The notes under the pieces were generated by a model. It worked only from the letters and a program-made list of their open reading frames with translations. It was not told the DNA's origin and searched no databases. The position numbers were made by a program, and so were the translations under genes. Positions 44,751 through 54,235 of a DNA stretch of 64,000 nucleotides are shown piece after piece. Each line of letters opens with the position of its first letter. Positions within the stretch are counted from its first letter, which is position 1. Source of the DNA: Allorhizobium undicola ORS 992 = ATCC 700741 (GTDB lineage Bacteria > Pseudomonadota > Alphaproteobacteria > Rhizobiales > Rhizobiaceae); the NCBI RefSeq assembly GCF_000621665.1, contig NZ_JHXQ01000003.1:186001-250000 (forward strand), read 5' to 3'.

Positions 44751-46154
44751 TCACATCAGGCGATAGAGCAAGCCGCATCCCGCGCAAACCAGCAGGGTCG
44801 TGACCACCGATAGCTTGAGCCGGAAGATCGCCACGGCGGCAAGAGAAGTCAGCGCCAGCGAGGGCCACGCAATCGAGCTGATGACCGGCAGGTCCATTGT
44901 CCATCCTCCTGCTGAGACCGTCCTGATCTCGGCAAAGAGGACGTGAAGCCCGAACCAGATCGTCAGGTTCAGGATAACGCCGACGACGGCAGCCGTGATG
45001 GCCGACATGGCGCCGCTCAATGCCGCATTGCCGCGCAATTTTTCAATGAAGGGCGCTCCGGCGAATATCCAGAGGAAGCTCGGGAGGAATGTGACCCATG
45101 TCGTCAGCATTGCCCCGACCGTCGCGGCGGCCAAGGGTGACAGAACGCCGGGATCACGATAGCCTGCCAGAAACCCCACGAATTGTGTGACCATGATCAA
45201 CGGGCCGGGCGTTGTCTCGGCCATGCCAAGACCGTCGAGCATTTCGCCCGGACGTAGCCAGCCATGGCTCTCCACGGCGGCCTGGGCAGCATAGGCCAGA
45301 ACGGCATATGCGCCCCCGAACGTGACAACGGCCATTTGGCTGAAGAACAGTCCGATTTTCGTGAAGACGTTATCCCATCCAAGGGTTGCGACCAGTATTG
45401 CCACTGGCGCAAGCCACATGATTGCCAGAGCGCCGGAAATCTTCAGCGACCATGCCAGATCGGGTCTGGCATGGTGCGGTATATCTTCGCCGAGAGCGGA
45501 GTCTCGATCTTCCAGAATTTTTATCGGGCCGGATTTGTGGTCTGCCCCGACCCCGAAGGCGGGCAGTCCTGCGCGCCCGCCCGCATAGCCGATGATACCG
45601 GCCCCGAGGATGATCAAAGGAAAGGGAACATGAAGGATGAAGATGGCGACGAAGGCCGCCGCGGCAATCGCCAGCATCGGCGTGTTTTTGATGGCGCGGC
45701 GTCCGATGCGGAACACGGCCTGCATGACAATGGCGAGGACTGCGCATTTCAGCCCGAAAAACATGCCCTCGATGGCGCTGACCCCGCCGAAGATCACATA
45801 GAGGTAACTGAGGGCAAGCATGGCCAGAAAGCCGGGCAATACGAACAGCAGGCCAGCAGTCAGGCCGCCTTTCGTTCTGTTCAGCAGCCAACCGATATAG
45901 ATGGCCAGTTGATGGGCTTCCGGCCCCGGCAGCACCATGCAATAGTTCAAGGCGTGCAGAAACCGATGCTCGCCTATCCATTTCTTCTCATCGACGACAA
46001 TGCGATGCATCACGGCGATCTGTCCGGCCGGACCGCCGAAACTGAGGGCGGCAACGCGCGCCCAGACCTTTACCGCCTCGCTGAAAGGGACAATGTCCTG
46101 TTGTTGATTTTGAGCGCTCGAGACACGGGACCTGGTGACATCGGTCATTGTCAT
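44751..46154 (-). CDS. chrA: Chromate transporter ChrA
   Basis: 467 residues, the long bidomain form. Both CHR halves show the signature: LSFGGPAGQIAVMHR and LPGPEAHQLAIYIGWL in the first, VTFGGAYAVLAYAAQ and AETTPGPLIMVTQFVGFLAG in the second. It exports chromate, probably by proton antiport, and gives chromate resistance. GAAGAAGGGAT precedes the ATG; a start two codons later is possible. No chrB regulator is adjacent. The gene sits between tRNA-Thr and a chemoreceptor, a position compatible with insertion near a tRNA. Confidence 0.93.
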   Translation of the reverse strand: MTMTDVTRSRVSSAQNQQQDIVPFSEAVKVWARVAALSFGGPAGQIAVMHRIVVDEKKWIGEHRFLHALNYCMVLPGPEAHQLAIYIGWLLNRTKGGLTAGLLFVLPGFLAMLALSYLYVIFGGVSAIEGMFFGLKCAVLAIVMQAVFRIGRRAIKNTPMLAIAAAAFVAIFILHVPFPLIILGAGIIGYAGGRAGLPAFGVGADHKSGPIKILEDRDSALGEDIPHHARPDLAWSLKISGALAIMWLAPVAILVATLGWDNVFTKIGLFFSQMAVVTFGGAYAVLAYAAQAAVESHGWLRPGEMLDGLGMAETTPGPLIMVTQFVGFLAGYRDPGVLSPLAAATVGAMLTTWVTFLPSFLWIFAGAPFIEKLRGNAALSGAMSAITAAVVGVILNLTIWFGLHVLFAEIRTVSAGGWTMDLPVISSIAWPSLALTSLAAVAIFRLKLSVVTTLLVCAGCGLLYRLM

Positions 46155-46304
46155 TATCCCTTCTTCGGAAGCGTCCGGTTCCGAGAGTCTCCACCACGTC
46201 GCAGCGTCCTTATATGGGCGAAGCAGAACATCGCGCCTGCCTGCAATCGTTCGAGGCCGCCTTGCTTCCCGCCGGTTGGATTTGCCCTGTGGCGCAAAGA
46301 TGAT

Positions 46305-46350
46305 CGAGCGGCCATAAGCGAAGTCTGAGGTCTTCGATCATGGCCGCTCG
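46305..46350. terminator. Hairpin between the chemoreceptor and chrA
   Basis: 11-bp perfect arms CGAGCGGCCAT / ATGGCCGCTCG with a 24-base loop, 48 bases after the chemoreceptor stop on the minus strand. No T run follows. It could end the chemoreceptor transcript. Confidence 0.45.
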
Positions 46351-46397
46351 GCGACTATGCAGATGAAGGGGCATTCAATCAAGAAGGGAAGGGCCGA

Positions 46398-48416
46398 TCA
46401 GAATTCCTCCCATTCCTCACCCTTCGGCGCGCTCCCGATGCCGAGTGCCTGTGCCACCTGGCCGACCATGCGGCGGGCGGGGGATTGTACCGGCCTGGTG
46501 CTGGCGTCGGCGGGGGCGGGCTTGCGGCCAGCCGATTTGCCCGTGCGGGCAGCGGCCGGGGCAGCAGGCGGCGGGGTCGCGGGTTTTGCCGTGGCGGACG
46601 GGGCTTTTGCGGCTGCTGGCAGGCGGCCATCCAGCTTGAACTGGCCAACCAGCTCGCGCAGGCGGGTTGCCTCCGATGCAAGGCTGCTGCTGGCGGCGGT
46701 GGCTTCCTCCACCATGGCGGCGTTCTGCTGCGTGGTCTGATCCATCTGGTTGACTGCGGTGTTTACCTCGGCAAGGCCGGTGGCCTGTTCACGGGCGGAG
46801 GTGGCAATCGCGTCAAGCTGCGAATTGATGTTGACGACATGGCTTTCAATGACCTTCAGGGCCTCGCCGGTCGCGGTTACGAGTTTGACACCGTTTTCTA
46901 CCTCGTTTGCGGAATTGCGGATCAGTTCCTTGATTTCCTTGGCGGCCTGCGCCGAGCGCTGGGCAAGCTCGCGGACCTCCTGGGCAACGACGGCAAAGCC
47001 TTTGCCCGCTTCACCGGCACGTGCGGCTTCCACCCCGGCATTCAGCGCCAGAAGATTGGTCTGGAAGGCAATCTCATCGATCACGCCAATAATATTGGAA
47101 ATCTGGCTGGAGGATTGCTCGATCCGCTGCATGGCATCGACGGCATTGGCAACCACCGCGCCGGATTGGCGGGCTGAGGCATTGGCTTCTGCCGCGACGC
47201 TGCGGGCCTCTTCGGTACGTTTGGAAGAGTTGGAGACATTGGCGGTGATTTCGTCCAGGGCGGCGGCGGTTTCTTCCAGGGCTGCCGCCTGCTGTTCGGT
47301 GCGTTTTGAAAGATCGTTGGCGCTCTGGCTGATTTCCCGCGATCCGCCTTCAATCGAGCCGGTGGCAGACGCGACGGAGGTCAGCGTTTCGCTCAGTTGC
47401 TCGGCCGTGGCGTTGAAGTCGGCGCGCAGGCTTTCGAATTCCTGCGAGAAGGGCTGGGAAAGCCGCACGGTGAGATCGCCTTGCGAGAGGCGTTTCAGGC
47501 CGGATGCAAGCCCTTCCGTGGCCTGCGCCATTGCGCTTGCACGCTGCCTCTCCTGTTCGGCGGTGCGGGCCCGTTCGGCCTCGTTGAGGTTGCGATTGCT
47601 TTCTGCCTCCCGCTCGGCCTCGCGGGCGCGCAAGCCATTATCCTTGAAGATCTGCACGGCGCGCGCCATGCCGCCCACCTCATCGCGCCGGTCAATCCCT
47701 TCGATCGTGGCGGAAAGATTGCCGGAGGCCAGCGTTTCCATGGTACCCGCCAGACGGCGAAGCGGTATCACCAGCCAACTGCGTATGGCAAAGAAGCCAA
47801 GCGCCATGACCGCAGCAAGACCGGCGAGGCTGCTGGCCAGATTGACATTCCGAGTGAAATTGGCAAGCGCCGAAAGGTCATCGCTCCGCTTCGAGGCGCC
47901 CTTGTTAATATCGTTGACGACCTGGGTAAACTCCGGGGCAATTTCCGCGAAAGCCGGCTGGCATTCGGCGAGGTAAACGGTTTGCGCTGCCGCGATGTCG
48001 GCGTCGGACGTTGCCTTGTCGCCAAGCTCAAGCGCTTTGCCGCAGGTTTCGTTCATGACCTTGAGGGTTTTTGCCTTCAATGGCGCCAGGGCCTGATTGG
48101 CAGGCAAGGCGGCCATGGCGGTGTCCATGTATTTGACGAAGCCCTCTTTGGTCGCGTTGATTTCCTTTGTGGCCCGGTCGCTGAAATCATCGCTGCGCGC
48201 CATCATGACATCGCCCATGGCGGCGCGAATGTTTTGCATGGAGCGGTTGGCGCGCGCAAGGGCCAGGGTGGCTGCCGATTCCTGATCGAGCAAATTGCTG
48301 TAGGCGGAGTCGATCTCGCCGATCTTGAGGCCGCTATAGCCTGCCATTCCAAGCACAAACAGGCCAAAAAGACTGAGTATCACCAGCATTTTTCCAATGA
48401 CGGGCACGTTTTTCAT
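46398..48416 (-). CDS. Methyl-accepting chemotaxis protein with C-terminal pentapeptide
   Basis: 672 residues from ATG 48416, with GGGAGG upstream; the longer frame to 48473 is unlikely. N-terminal helix ([20 protein letters not shown]), a ~165-residue periplasmic four-helix sensor, a second helix ([20 protein letters not shown]), HAMP, a second HAMP-like linker, then the signalling hairpin tip [18 protein letters not shown]. The last residues EEWEEF match the tethering pentapeptide xWxxF that recruits CheR/CheB for adaptation. The ligand is unknown. Confidence 0.93.
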   Translation of the reverse strand: MKNVPVIGKMLVILSLFGLFVLGMAGYSGLKIGEIDSAYSNLLDQESAATLALARANRSMQNIRAAMGDVMMARSDDFSDRATKEINATKEGFVKYMDTAMAALPANQALAPLKAKTLKVMNETCGKALELGDKATSDADIAAAQTVYLAECQPAFAEIAPEFTQVVNDINKGASKRSDDLSALANFTRNVNLASSLAGLAAVMALGFFAIRSWLVIPLRRLAGTMETLASGNLSATIEGIDRRDEVGGMARAVQIFKDNGLRAREAEREAESNRNLNEAERARTAEQERQRASAMAQATEGLASGLKRLSQGDLTVRLSQPFSQEFESLRADFNATAEQLSETLTSVASATGSIEGGSREISQSANDLSKRTEQQAAALEETAAALDEITANVSNSSKRTEEARSVAAEANASARQSGAVVANAVDAMQRIEQSSSQISNIIGVIDEIAFQTNLLALNAGVEAARAGEAGKGFAVVAQEVRELAQRSAQAAKEIKELIRNSANEVENGVKLVTATGEALKVIESHVVNINSQLDAIATSAREQATGLAEVNTAVNQMDQTTQQNAAMVEEATAASSSLASEATRLRELVGQFKLDGRLPAAAKAPSATAKPATPPPAAPAAARTGKSAGRKPAPADASTRPVQSPARRMVGQVAQALGIGSAPKGEEWEEF

Positions 48417-48646
48417 AAAGGCCTCCCAGCCCGGTGCAGGTCCTTCCACCACCGGCCGGATGCGACCTTGCAAAACTCACATGAAATGGCGCCGCCGGTC
48501 GTTCGTTCTCCTCCACGAGAACTGCGCCCATCCATCCAAGGTCGTATATGCGCAAAATATTAAAAAATAATTGTAGGAAACTCTAATGTTGTAGCGTGAG
48601 CGAACAAGGCCATGGAATTCCGCCATATGGTCGCGAATTTCCTCTA

Positions 48647-48745
48647 CTGTATGATTCCTTAAACCGGAATCGGTTTAAGATGAAAACCATCGCACGGATT
48701 TGAAGTGTTGCAGCGCCGTGCGTTTGATAAAACGCACGGCGCTGC
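48647..48745. repeat. Composite palindromic repeat, copy 4 (degenerate part A)
   Basis: Part A is degenerate: CTGTATGATTCCTTAAACC with core AAACCG-GAAT-CGGTTT. Part B is a strong 16-bp hairpin at 48710-48745: GCAGCGCCGTGCGTTT / AAACGCACGGCGCTGC, loop GATA. The spacer TTTGAAGTGTTGCAGCG corresponds to TTTAAAGTGTTACAGCG in copy 1. The hairpin ends 11 bases before the start of the next gene. Nothing else is evident in 48417-48756. Confidence 0.82.
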
Positions 48746-48756
48746 AGGTTCAAGAG

Positions 48757-49677
48757 ATGTCCTGCATGGCGCCCGATGACATGCCGGGGCGGGCGCAAGC
48801 GGCAGAGGTGACGGTGAAAAAGAGCGGAGATGCGCCGGCAATACAATTGGTCACGGTCAGGCCTGTCCGCAACGGGCGGCGGCGCCTTGGCGTGCTGCTG
48901 GCGCTTTCGCTGCTGGTGGTGGTGGGGCTTTTGCTGACGGTGCTTCTGGCGCGCGACGAGCGGCATCTGCTGCTTCTTCTGGACTATTTCTTTCCCGCGT
49001 CTACGCGGCAGGATAGGGCAGAACAAACCATTTCGCTGCGCGGGCGGCGAATTCCGCCTTTGACGCTGCGCTTGCCGCAACGGTTTCTGGTTGTGCCGCC
49101 GCTTCTCGAGCAGGCCGTGTTTCTTCGCTATTTTCACGCCGACGGTGCCCGTTTCTGCACGGCCATGCAGAAGGCCGGGCTTGGAAATGGCGGCTGGACG
49201 GCGGCTGCTGCCGATGCGTCCATGTTCGAATGCGTGAGCGAGACCACGGAAGTGGCGCTGAAGCCGGATGCGGATGCTCCGTCTTTCTTCATGGTCGTCC
49301 GCGGCGATTCGACCGGACGCATCATGCAGATCCGCCTGAAGATCGTGCAGCCTGCCGATAGTTCCGATATTCGCCGGCGTTTCGAGGCCGCCCTCCAACT
49401 GATTCTGGACCAGACAGGATGGACCGATCTTGCCGATGCCATGGCCGAGATGCGTCGTCTTTCGCCCGTTTCGGTCAATCACTTCGGCATTGGTCTGAAA
49501 ATGACGAAGGAATTCATGGGACCGCAGCGCTACAATGTCAGCATGATGCTGGAGGATGACGGGGAACTGGACCGGCGCAGCCGCGCCATATTGCAGGCGC
49601 GCCCCACCCTTTCCCCACCGAAAAAATCCTTGCCCGTCTCCCTTTTTCGTCCTCTCGGCTCAAGGCCTGCAAGGTAA
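48757..49677 (+). CDS. Unrecognised membrane-anchored protein beside the flagellar cluster
   Basis: 306 residues from ATG 48757 (MSCMAPDDMPGR); the frame is open further left but that part is a repeat hairpin. A single helix at residues 44-64 (LGVLLALSLLVVVGLLLTV) anchors a ~240-residue periplasmic domain that has no motif I recognise; FLVVPPLLEQAVFLRYFHAD and IRLKIVQPADSSDIRRRFEA suggest a folded alpha/beta domain. Only CAAGAG stands before the ATG. Its position next to the flagellar genes hints at a motility role without proof. Confidence 0.7.
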   Translation: MSCMAPDDMPGRAQAAEVTVKKSGDAPAIQLVTVRPVRNGRRRLGVLLALSLLVVVGLLLTVLLARDERHLLLLLDYFFPASTRQDRAEQTISLRGRRIPPLTLRLPQRFLVVPPLLEQAVFLRYFHADGARFCTAMQKAGLGNGGWTAAAADASMFECVSETTEVALKPDADAPSFFMVVRGDSTGRIMQIRLKIVQPADSSDIRRRFEAALQLILDQTGWTDLADAMAEMRRLSPVSVNHFGIGLKMTKEFMGPQRYNVSMMLEDDGELDRRSRAILQARPTLSPPKKSLPVSLFRPLGSRPAR

Positions 49678-49708
49678 GATGGATTGGTAACGGCCAGTGC
49701 CGGAAACG

Positions 49709-49738
49709 GCAAAAGCGCCGGGAGGCCGGCGCTTTTGC
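49709..49738. terminator. Bidirectional terminator between convergent genes
   Basis: Perfect 13-bp stem GCAAAAGCGCCGG / CCGGCGCTTTTGC with loop GAGG. The A- and T-rich bases at the stem foot serve both directions. Located 32 bases after the stop of the plus-strand gene and 46 bases after that of the minus-strand gene. Confidence 0.8.
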
Positions 49739-49783
49739 TGCATTGTCCGTTTGGAAATGCGTATCAACAAAGACTCGACTTCT

Positions 49784-50227
49784 TCAGGCGGCCATGCTCG
49801 GCTGCGGATGATTGGGGATGAAGCGTGCTTCCGACAGGCTCTGGGCCAGGAAAGCCGTGTTCGCATCCGGATCGTCCGAAGGATGCTGGAAGGAAATATG
49901 GTTGATTTCCAGCCCGGCATAGTCGCGCGTCAGCGTCAGTTGCGCATAGATTGTCACATCGCGCGGCTTGATTTCCAGGTCGAGAACCACTTCCGGAACG
50001 TCGCCCCAATCAAGCCTGTAATCCCCGCCCGCACCGAAATTGATGGTGCCGGGATGAAAATACAACTCTGCTGCGGAAGAAACGAGATCGGATATATTGC
50101 CGAAAAACTCGAAGCGAATAAGCGAAATAAGATCGGCTGCATCCAGCAACCGTAACTCGGAGGCGACAGGACTAATAGCTTCGGCAACAATCTTTTCGCG
50201 GGTTGTTGTATATTCGCATTTTCTCAT
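49784..50227 (-). CDS. Unrecognised small protein following flhB
   Basis: 147 residues, cytosolic, acidic, without signal peptide or membrane helix. It begins four bases after the flhB stop, so it belongs to the same transcript. Segments LDAADLISLIRFEFFGNISD and VVLDLEIKPRDVTIYAQL suggest a mixed alpha/beta fold. I do not recognise the family; position makes a flagellar export or assembly role possible. Confidence 0.7.
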   Translation of the reverse strand: MRKCEYTTTREKIVAEAISPVASELRLLDAADLISLIRFEFFGNISDLVSSAAELYFHPGTINFGAGGDYRLDWGDVPEVVLDLEIKPRDVTIYAQLTLTRDYAGLEINHISFQHPSDDPDANTAFLAQSLSEARFIPNHPQPSMAA

Positions 50228-50231
50228 ATTT

Positions 50232-51317
50232 TTAGCGCATCCGCCTCTTCTTCTTGGCCTCCGCAGCGTAGATTCGCTGTACCAGTTCTGCGATGGCCCT
50301 ATAAAATACTGGTGGAATCACACTATCGACCGAGACTTGCGCAAACATGGAGCGGGCCAAAGGTGGGTCTTCAAAAATCGGAATATTGTTTTCCTGGGCA
50401 ATTTCACGGATTTTCAGCGCAATAAGATCCTGACCCTTGGCAATCACCATGGGCGCGCCCATTTCCTCGCGCACATAGCGCAGCGCCACTGCATAGTGGG
50501 TGGGGTTGGTAATGACCAGCGTGGCGCGCGGCACGTTCTGGATCATGCGGCGGCGGGCGCGGTCGCGCTGGGCGGAGCGCTGGCGTGATTTGACGACCGG
50601 GTCGCCCTGGGTCTGCTTGTGTTCTTCCTTTACCTCCTGCTTGGTCATGCGCAGTTCCTGATACCAGTGGTATCGCTGCCAGCCCACATCCACCGCCGTC
50701 AGCAGTCCGGTGGCGAAGAGAAGAATGATGACCATTTCGCGAATGATGGCGGAAAGCTTGACGAAAATGATCTGCGGATCGGAGAACATCGCATTGAGCG
50801 TGCCGAAATATTCGCCGCGCAGCGCCAGCACCATGATGATGGCCACCACCACGATCTTGAACAGCGATTTGCCGAATTCCACCATGCCCGGCACCGAAAA
50901 CATCCGCTCGATGCCCTTCATCAAACTTACCCGCTCGAACTTGGGCTGGATACGGTCCAGAACGAAGCTCGGCAGATGCTGGGCGAAGGATTGCGTGAGG
51001 CCGAACAGCATCAACATCAGCAGAATGGGCGTCAGGATGGCAAGCATCTGCCAGCCGAGATGGGTCATGAGGGAAAGGGCGTCGGTCGGCGTCGTCAATC
51101 GCCATTGATCGGGCGTTTCGAACAGATCCTTCAGCGTTTCGGCCAGATGCGCGGCCGCGTCCGGCAGGAAGAACACCAGATAGACATAAAATGCCAGCAT
51201 CGCCGTGAAGAGCGCGGCCTCCCGCGACATCGGGATATTGCCCTTTTCCACGGCATCGCGGAGTTTTTTCTCCGACGGGCTTTCTGTTTTGCTTTCCTTG
51301 TCGTCGTCTTCCGCCAT
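50232..51317 (-). CDS. flhB: Flagellar type III export switch protein FlhB
   Basis: 361 residues. N-terminal segment [20 protein letters not shown], four membrane helices, and a cytoplasmic domain whose autocleavage site is NPTH (Asn271-Pro272) in [14 protein letters not shown]. Cleavage switches export from rod/hook to filament substrates. A 197-base gap with a hairpin and a repeat separates it from fliG, so it may be transcribed independently. Its position at the end of motA-fliM-fliN-fliG follows the rhizobial order. Confidence 0.97.
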   Translation of the reverse strand: MAEDDDKESKTESPSEKKLRDAVEKGNIPMSREAALFTAMLAFYVYLVFFLPDAAAHLAETLKDLFETPDQWRLTTPTDALSLMTHLGWQMLAILTPILLMLMLFGLTQSFAQHLPSFVLDRIQPKFERVSLMKGIERMFSVPGMVEFGKSLFKIVVVAIIMVLALRGEYFGTLNAMFSDPQIIFVKLSAIIREMVIILLFATGLLTAVDVGWQRYHWYQELRMTKQEVKEEHKQTQGDPVVKSRQRSAQRDRARRRMIQNVPRATLVITNPTHYAVALRYVREEMGAPMVIAKGQDLIALKIREIAQENNIPIFEDPPLARSMFAQVSVDSVIPPVFYRAIAELVQRIYAAEAKKKRRMR

Positions 51318-51360
51318 CGCAGCTTCGCCTTTTTCCGATGGGACAGCTCAAAGAGTTACT

Positions 51361-51405
51361 GCATGTCCATCCGGAAAACGCGGTTCCGGTCCGGCCTGAA
51401 CATGC
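51361..51405. repeat. Degenerate palindromic repeat in the fliG-flhB gap
   Basis: GCATGTCCATCCGGAAAACG at the left and CATGC at the right, with CGGTTCCGG inside, has the plan of the GCATTTCCGGAC repeat (45 bases, same arm spacing) but weaker identity. It lies 44 bases upstream of the flhB start. Confidence 0.45.
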
Positions 51406-51432
51406 TGCGGCACCCCACGGCTTGAAAACAGC

Positions 51433-51469
51433 AAGGCCGGGAGAGGGTAGCCCCCATTCTCCCGGCCTT
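51433..51469 (-). terminator. Hairpin between fliG and flhB
   Basis: Perfect 12-bp arms AAGGCCGGGAGA / TCTCCCGGCCTT with a 13-base loop, 46 bases after the fliG stop. Read on the minus strand it is followed by GCTGTTTTC, a weak T run. It may partly terminate or protect the upstream mRNA, changing the flhB level relative to fliG. Confidence 0.65.
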
Positions 51470-51514
51470 CAATCGCAAATGGCGAAACGTCCCGCCTTAT
51501 CAACAAAGCCTGCC

Positions 51515-52573
51515 TCAGGCGGCGGCGGTGCCGCTTTCGTCTTCCTTCTTCTCGGCTTCCGGATCCTTGAGTTGGATCTGGCCGGCATTGGCAAGGCGAA
51601 TGGCCTCCTGCGCCACGGCGCGGCGCGCCATGGCAATCTCGCGTGGGTTGACGCCGGTCGTGCCCGATTGCAGGTCGGATTCGATCATGCGGCGCGAACG
51701 CGGGCTGATGGCGGAGAGCACGCATTCGCGGATTTCTCCCGATGCCCCACGCAACGCCATGGTGAGAATGTCGCCTGAGATGTCGTTGAGCAGCATGACG
51801 CGGCTGCGCTGCGGCATGGCGAGCAGGTCTTCGAACAGGAAGATCTTCGGCCGAACCTTGGTGGCCGATTCCTTGCTGATCGTTTCCAGAGATTCGAGCA
51901 ATGTATCGACCTGGGGTTTGTCCAGTTCGTTCATCAGCTCTGCAACCTTGGCCGTGCCGGTGGAGTTGCGCTCTGCCTCGATCTCGTTGATCAGCTCGAT
52001 CACGCGATTTTCAATGATCTGCGCGGCCTGCGGGCTGACATTCTTCAGGTTGACCGTACGGTTCATGATGTCGGCACGGCGGCTGTCGGGCAGCTTCACC
52101 AGCACCTTGGCGCCGAAGGAAGACGGCAGCATGGAGAGGATATAGGCAACCGTCTGCGGATGCTCGCGCATCAGGAATTTCGCGATGAAATCCGGATCGG
52201 CATCCTGCAAGCGGTCCCAGATGGAGGTCTCATAAGACTGGAAGGCGGCGCGGCGGCCCAACAGGCCATCCACTTCCTCGGGGGTCAGCCCTTCCTCGAG
52301 GATCTCCTCGATGGCCTTGGCATTGTCCATAAGGCCGGCGCCCTCGGTGAAGAGGTCTTCGAATTCGTTGACGAGTTCGGCCAGTTCATCCGGTGGAATC
52401 GTCCTCAGCGTCTGGGCCGAGGAAATGATCGTCTGCAATTCCGCCTGGGTGAAATATTTCAGCAATTTTCCGGCAACGCCCTTGCCCATGGCCAGAAGGA
52501 CGGCTGCCGCCTTGTCCGCCTGGCTCAGGGGCTTGCCCGCAACCGGGCCGCCGAAATCGTCAAAGTCCATCAT
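51515..52573 (-). CDS. fliG: Flagellar motor switch protein FliG
   Basis: 352 residues. Shows the three armadillo-like domains: KAAVLLAMGKGVAGKLLKYF (N), the middle MREHPQTVAYILSMLP (EHPQTxAxIL motif that binds FliM) and the C-terminal LLAMPQRSRVMLLNDISGDI with charged torque-helix residues. Couples the stator to the rotor. GAGGAAAG precedes the ATG. It lies 28 bases downstream of fliN. Confidence 0.97.
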   Translation of the reverse strand: MMDFDDFGGPVAGKPLSQADKAAAVLLAMGKGVAGKLLKYFTQAELQTIISSAQTLRTIPPDELAELVNEFEDLFTEGAGLMDNAKAIEEILEEGLTPEEVDGLLGRRAAFQSYETSIWDRLQDADPDFIAKFLMREHPQTVAYILSMLPSSFGAKVLVKLPDSRRADIMNRTVNLKNVSPQAAQIIENRVIELINEIEAERNSTGTAKVAELMNELDKPQVDTLLESLETISKESATKVRPKIFLFEDLLAMPQRSRVMLLNDISGDILTMALRGASGEIRECVLSAISPRSRRMIESDLQSGTTGVNPREIAMARRAVAQEAIRLANAGQIQLKDPEAEKKEDESGTAAA

Positions 52574-52601
52574 GGTCTTTCCTCTCTGGCCCGAACTGGG
52601 G

Positions 52602-53222
52602 TCAGGACGCCTTGCTGCCCAAAACTTCGATCAGCTTCACGCCGAATCGCGTGTCGTCATTTTCTAAAACAGTAATCTCACCGCGGGCAATCCGTCGACC
52701 ATTTACCATGATCTCCACAGGTTCCCCGATCTTTTTATCGAGTGCGATGGTGGCGCCTTCTTCAAGGCTCATCAGCGCGGAAACCGGCATCCGGCTGGAA
52801 CCCAGCACGATCTGGACATCGATCGGGATGTCCATGATGAGGTCCATATTGGCGTCGAGCGCGCTGCCGGGAGCCTGATGGCTTTCTCCGCCGCCGAAGG
52901 AGGAGGAGGAAGAGCCGAAATCCGAGCCGCCAAGGTCGGCGCCGCCGAAATCGGAACCGCCGAGATCGGAGCCACCGAAATCCGAGCCGCCAAAATCCGA
53001 GCCGCCAAAATCACTGGCAGGCTCGCCGCCGCCGAAATCGCTTTCGAAATCGGAAAGGCCGCCGGTCGAGGTGCCGCCGAAATCGCCAAAGTCGCCGAGG
53101 CCGCCGTCGCTATCGGTTTTCAGGACGCCGCGCAGATCGTCGATCGCCTGATCGAGATCGGCTTCGCCTGCCGGCATGGCCAGCGCATCGTCATCGGTCT
53201 GAGGTGTTTTTTTCGGTGCCAT
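52602..53222 (-). CDS. fliN: Flagellar switch protein FliN with a repetitive N-terminal extension
   Basis: 206 residues from ATG 53222 with AAAGGGAA upstream; a longer frame to 53267 is less likely. The C-terminal ~85 residues are the FliN/SpoA domain ([40 protein letters not shown]). Before it lies a ~60-residue low-complexity segment of [10 protein letters not shown] units encoded by tandem 15-bp repeats. E. coli FliN is 137 residues, so the extension is unusual in length and composition. Forms the C-ring with FliM and FliG. Confidence 0.95.
   Translation of the reverse strand: MAPKKTPQTDDDALAMPAGEADLDQAIDDLRGVLKTDSDGGLGDFGDFGGTSTGGLSDFESDFGGGEPASDFGGSDFGGSDFGGSDLGGSDFGGADLGGSDFGSSSSSFGGGESHQAPGSALDANMDLIMDIPIDVQIVLGSSRMPVSALMSLEEGATIALDKKIGEPVEIMVNGRRIARGEITVLENDDTRFGVKLIEVLGSKAS
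52914..53018. repeat. 15-bp tandem repeat inside fliN
   Basis: About seven units of the pattern CCGAAATCCGAGCCG (with G/A variation) encode [10 protein letters not shown] or LGGAD on the minus strand. Because the unit is a multiple of three, copy-number change would keep the frame and only lengthen or shorten the linker. Confidence 0.85.
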
Positions 53223-53285
53223 GAAACTATTATTCCCTTTGAAACTTGCCTCAACCTGCACTTTCACACGCGCAGGCGATAAACG

Positions 53286-54233
53286 TCAGGTCATCAGGTG
53301 ACGCAGAATGTCATTGTCTGAACTGTAAGTGGATTTCACGCGAACCGTGTAACGGTCGCCCGCCCGGCCGAATTCGCAACTGTAGAGGTCCTTGCCGTGG
53401 GCGCTGACATCGACGCTGACATCGCCCTTTTCCAGAAACGGAATGACATCGCCCGGCTGAAGCCGCGCCACGGTGGCAAGGGTCAGTTGTTCCAGCCGGA
53501 TGCGCGCTTCCAGCATGACATTGGCCTTGCGCACCTGCTCGGCCATCTGTTCGGCCCAGTCCTTGCGCCCGCGTGAGGGCTGGTTTTTCGATTTCGGCAA
53601 CGTCACGGCGGTTTTGAGCAGGGCCTTTTGCGGAATGATCAGCGCAAAATCGGACACGACCTTGCCAAGCCGGATGCTCATGTGAATGAGAGCCGCATAT
53701 TCGTCCACATGGTCGGCTTCCGGCTTCGGGCGGTCCTCCCAGTTATGGGGACGCTCGGCAATCGGCTCGAAGCCGCCAGACGCATTCACGCCGGAGCGCA
53801 GCACATTGGCGATGCGCTCGAACACCATGACCGCCAGATCAAGCTCGATGCGCGACAGCGGCCGCTGGATCGGCTCCTGGATGAATTCAGGAAGAGCGCC
53901 CAGCAGGTTTTCCATCAGCGTGATGATGAAGCCGTTGCCGCAGGCCATGACGAAATTCGGCGACCAGTTGCGCAAGGACGTATCGGCGAGGACATAATTG
54001 TCGCCAAGCCCGGCGATCAGCTCGGTCATCAGCCCGGACTTGTAGTCGAGATAGGAAACCTCGACGGAGAGATTGGTTTCGCTGTGGAAGACGTCCGGCA
54101 GGAATTCGCCGTAGAGATGGCCGAAATCCTGGCAGAGCTTTTCGAGGGTGCGGCGGTCGCCAAGGCCGCCGGTAAGCCGGGCGAGGAGGGCCTGATCCAT
54201 GGCAGGGGACGTGTTGGCCTGTTCAGCGTTCAT
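53286..54233 (-). CDS. fliM: Flagellar motor switch protein FliM
   Basis: 315 residues. The family is seen in the middle CheC-like domain (LNWSPNFVMACGNGFIITLM region, RIELDLAVMVFERIANVLR) and the C-terminal SpoA domain with QLTLATVARLQPGDVIPFLE. The classic N-terminal CheY-binding LSQxEID motif is not evident; the start MNAEQANTSPAMDQALLARL is divergent, as in other rhizobial FliM. ATG lies two bases after the motA stop. Confidence 0.93.
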   Translation of the reverse strand: MNAEQANTSPAMDQALLARLTGGLGDRRTLEKLCQDFGHLYGEFLPDVFHSETNLSVEVSYLDYKSGLMTELIAGLGDNYVLADTSLRNWSPNFVMACGNGFIITLMENLLGALPEFIQEPIQRPLSRIELDLAVMVFERIANVLRSGVNASGGFEPIAERPHNWEDRPKPEADHVDEYAALIHMSIRLGKVVSDFALIIPQKALLKTAVTLPKSKNQPSRGRKDWAEQMAEQVRKANVMLEARIRLEQLTLATVARLQPGDVIPFLEKGDVSVDVSAHGKDLYSCEFGRAGDRYTVRVKSTYSSDNDILRHLMT

Positions 54234-54235
54234 GG

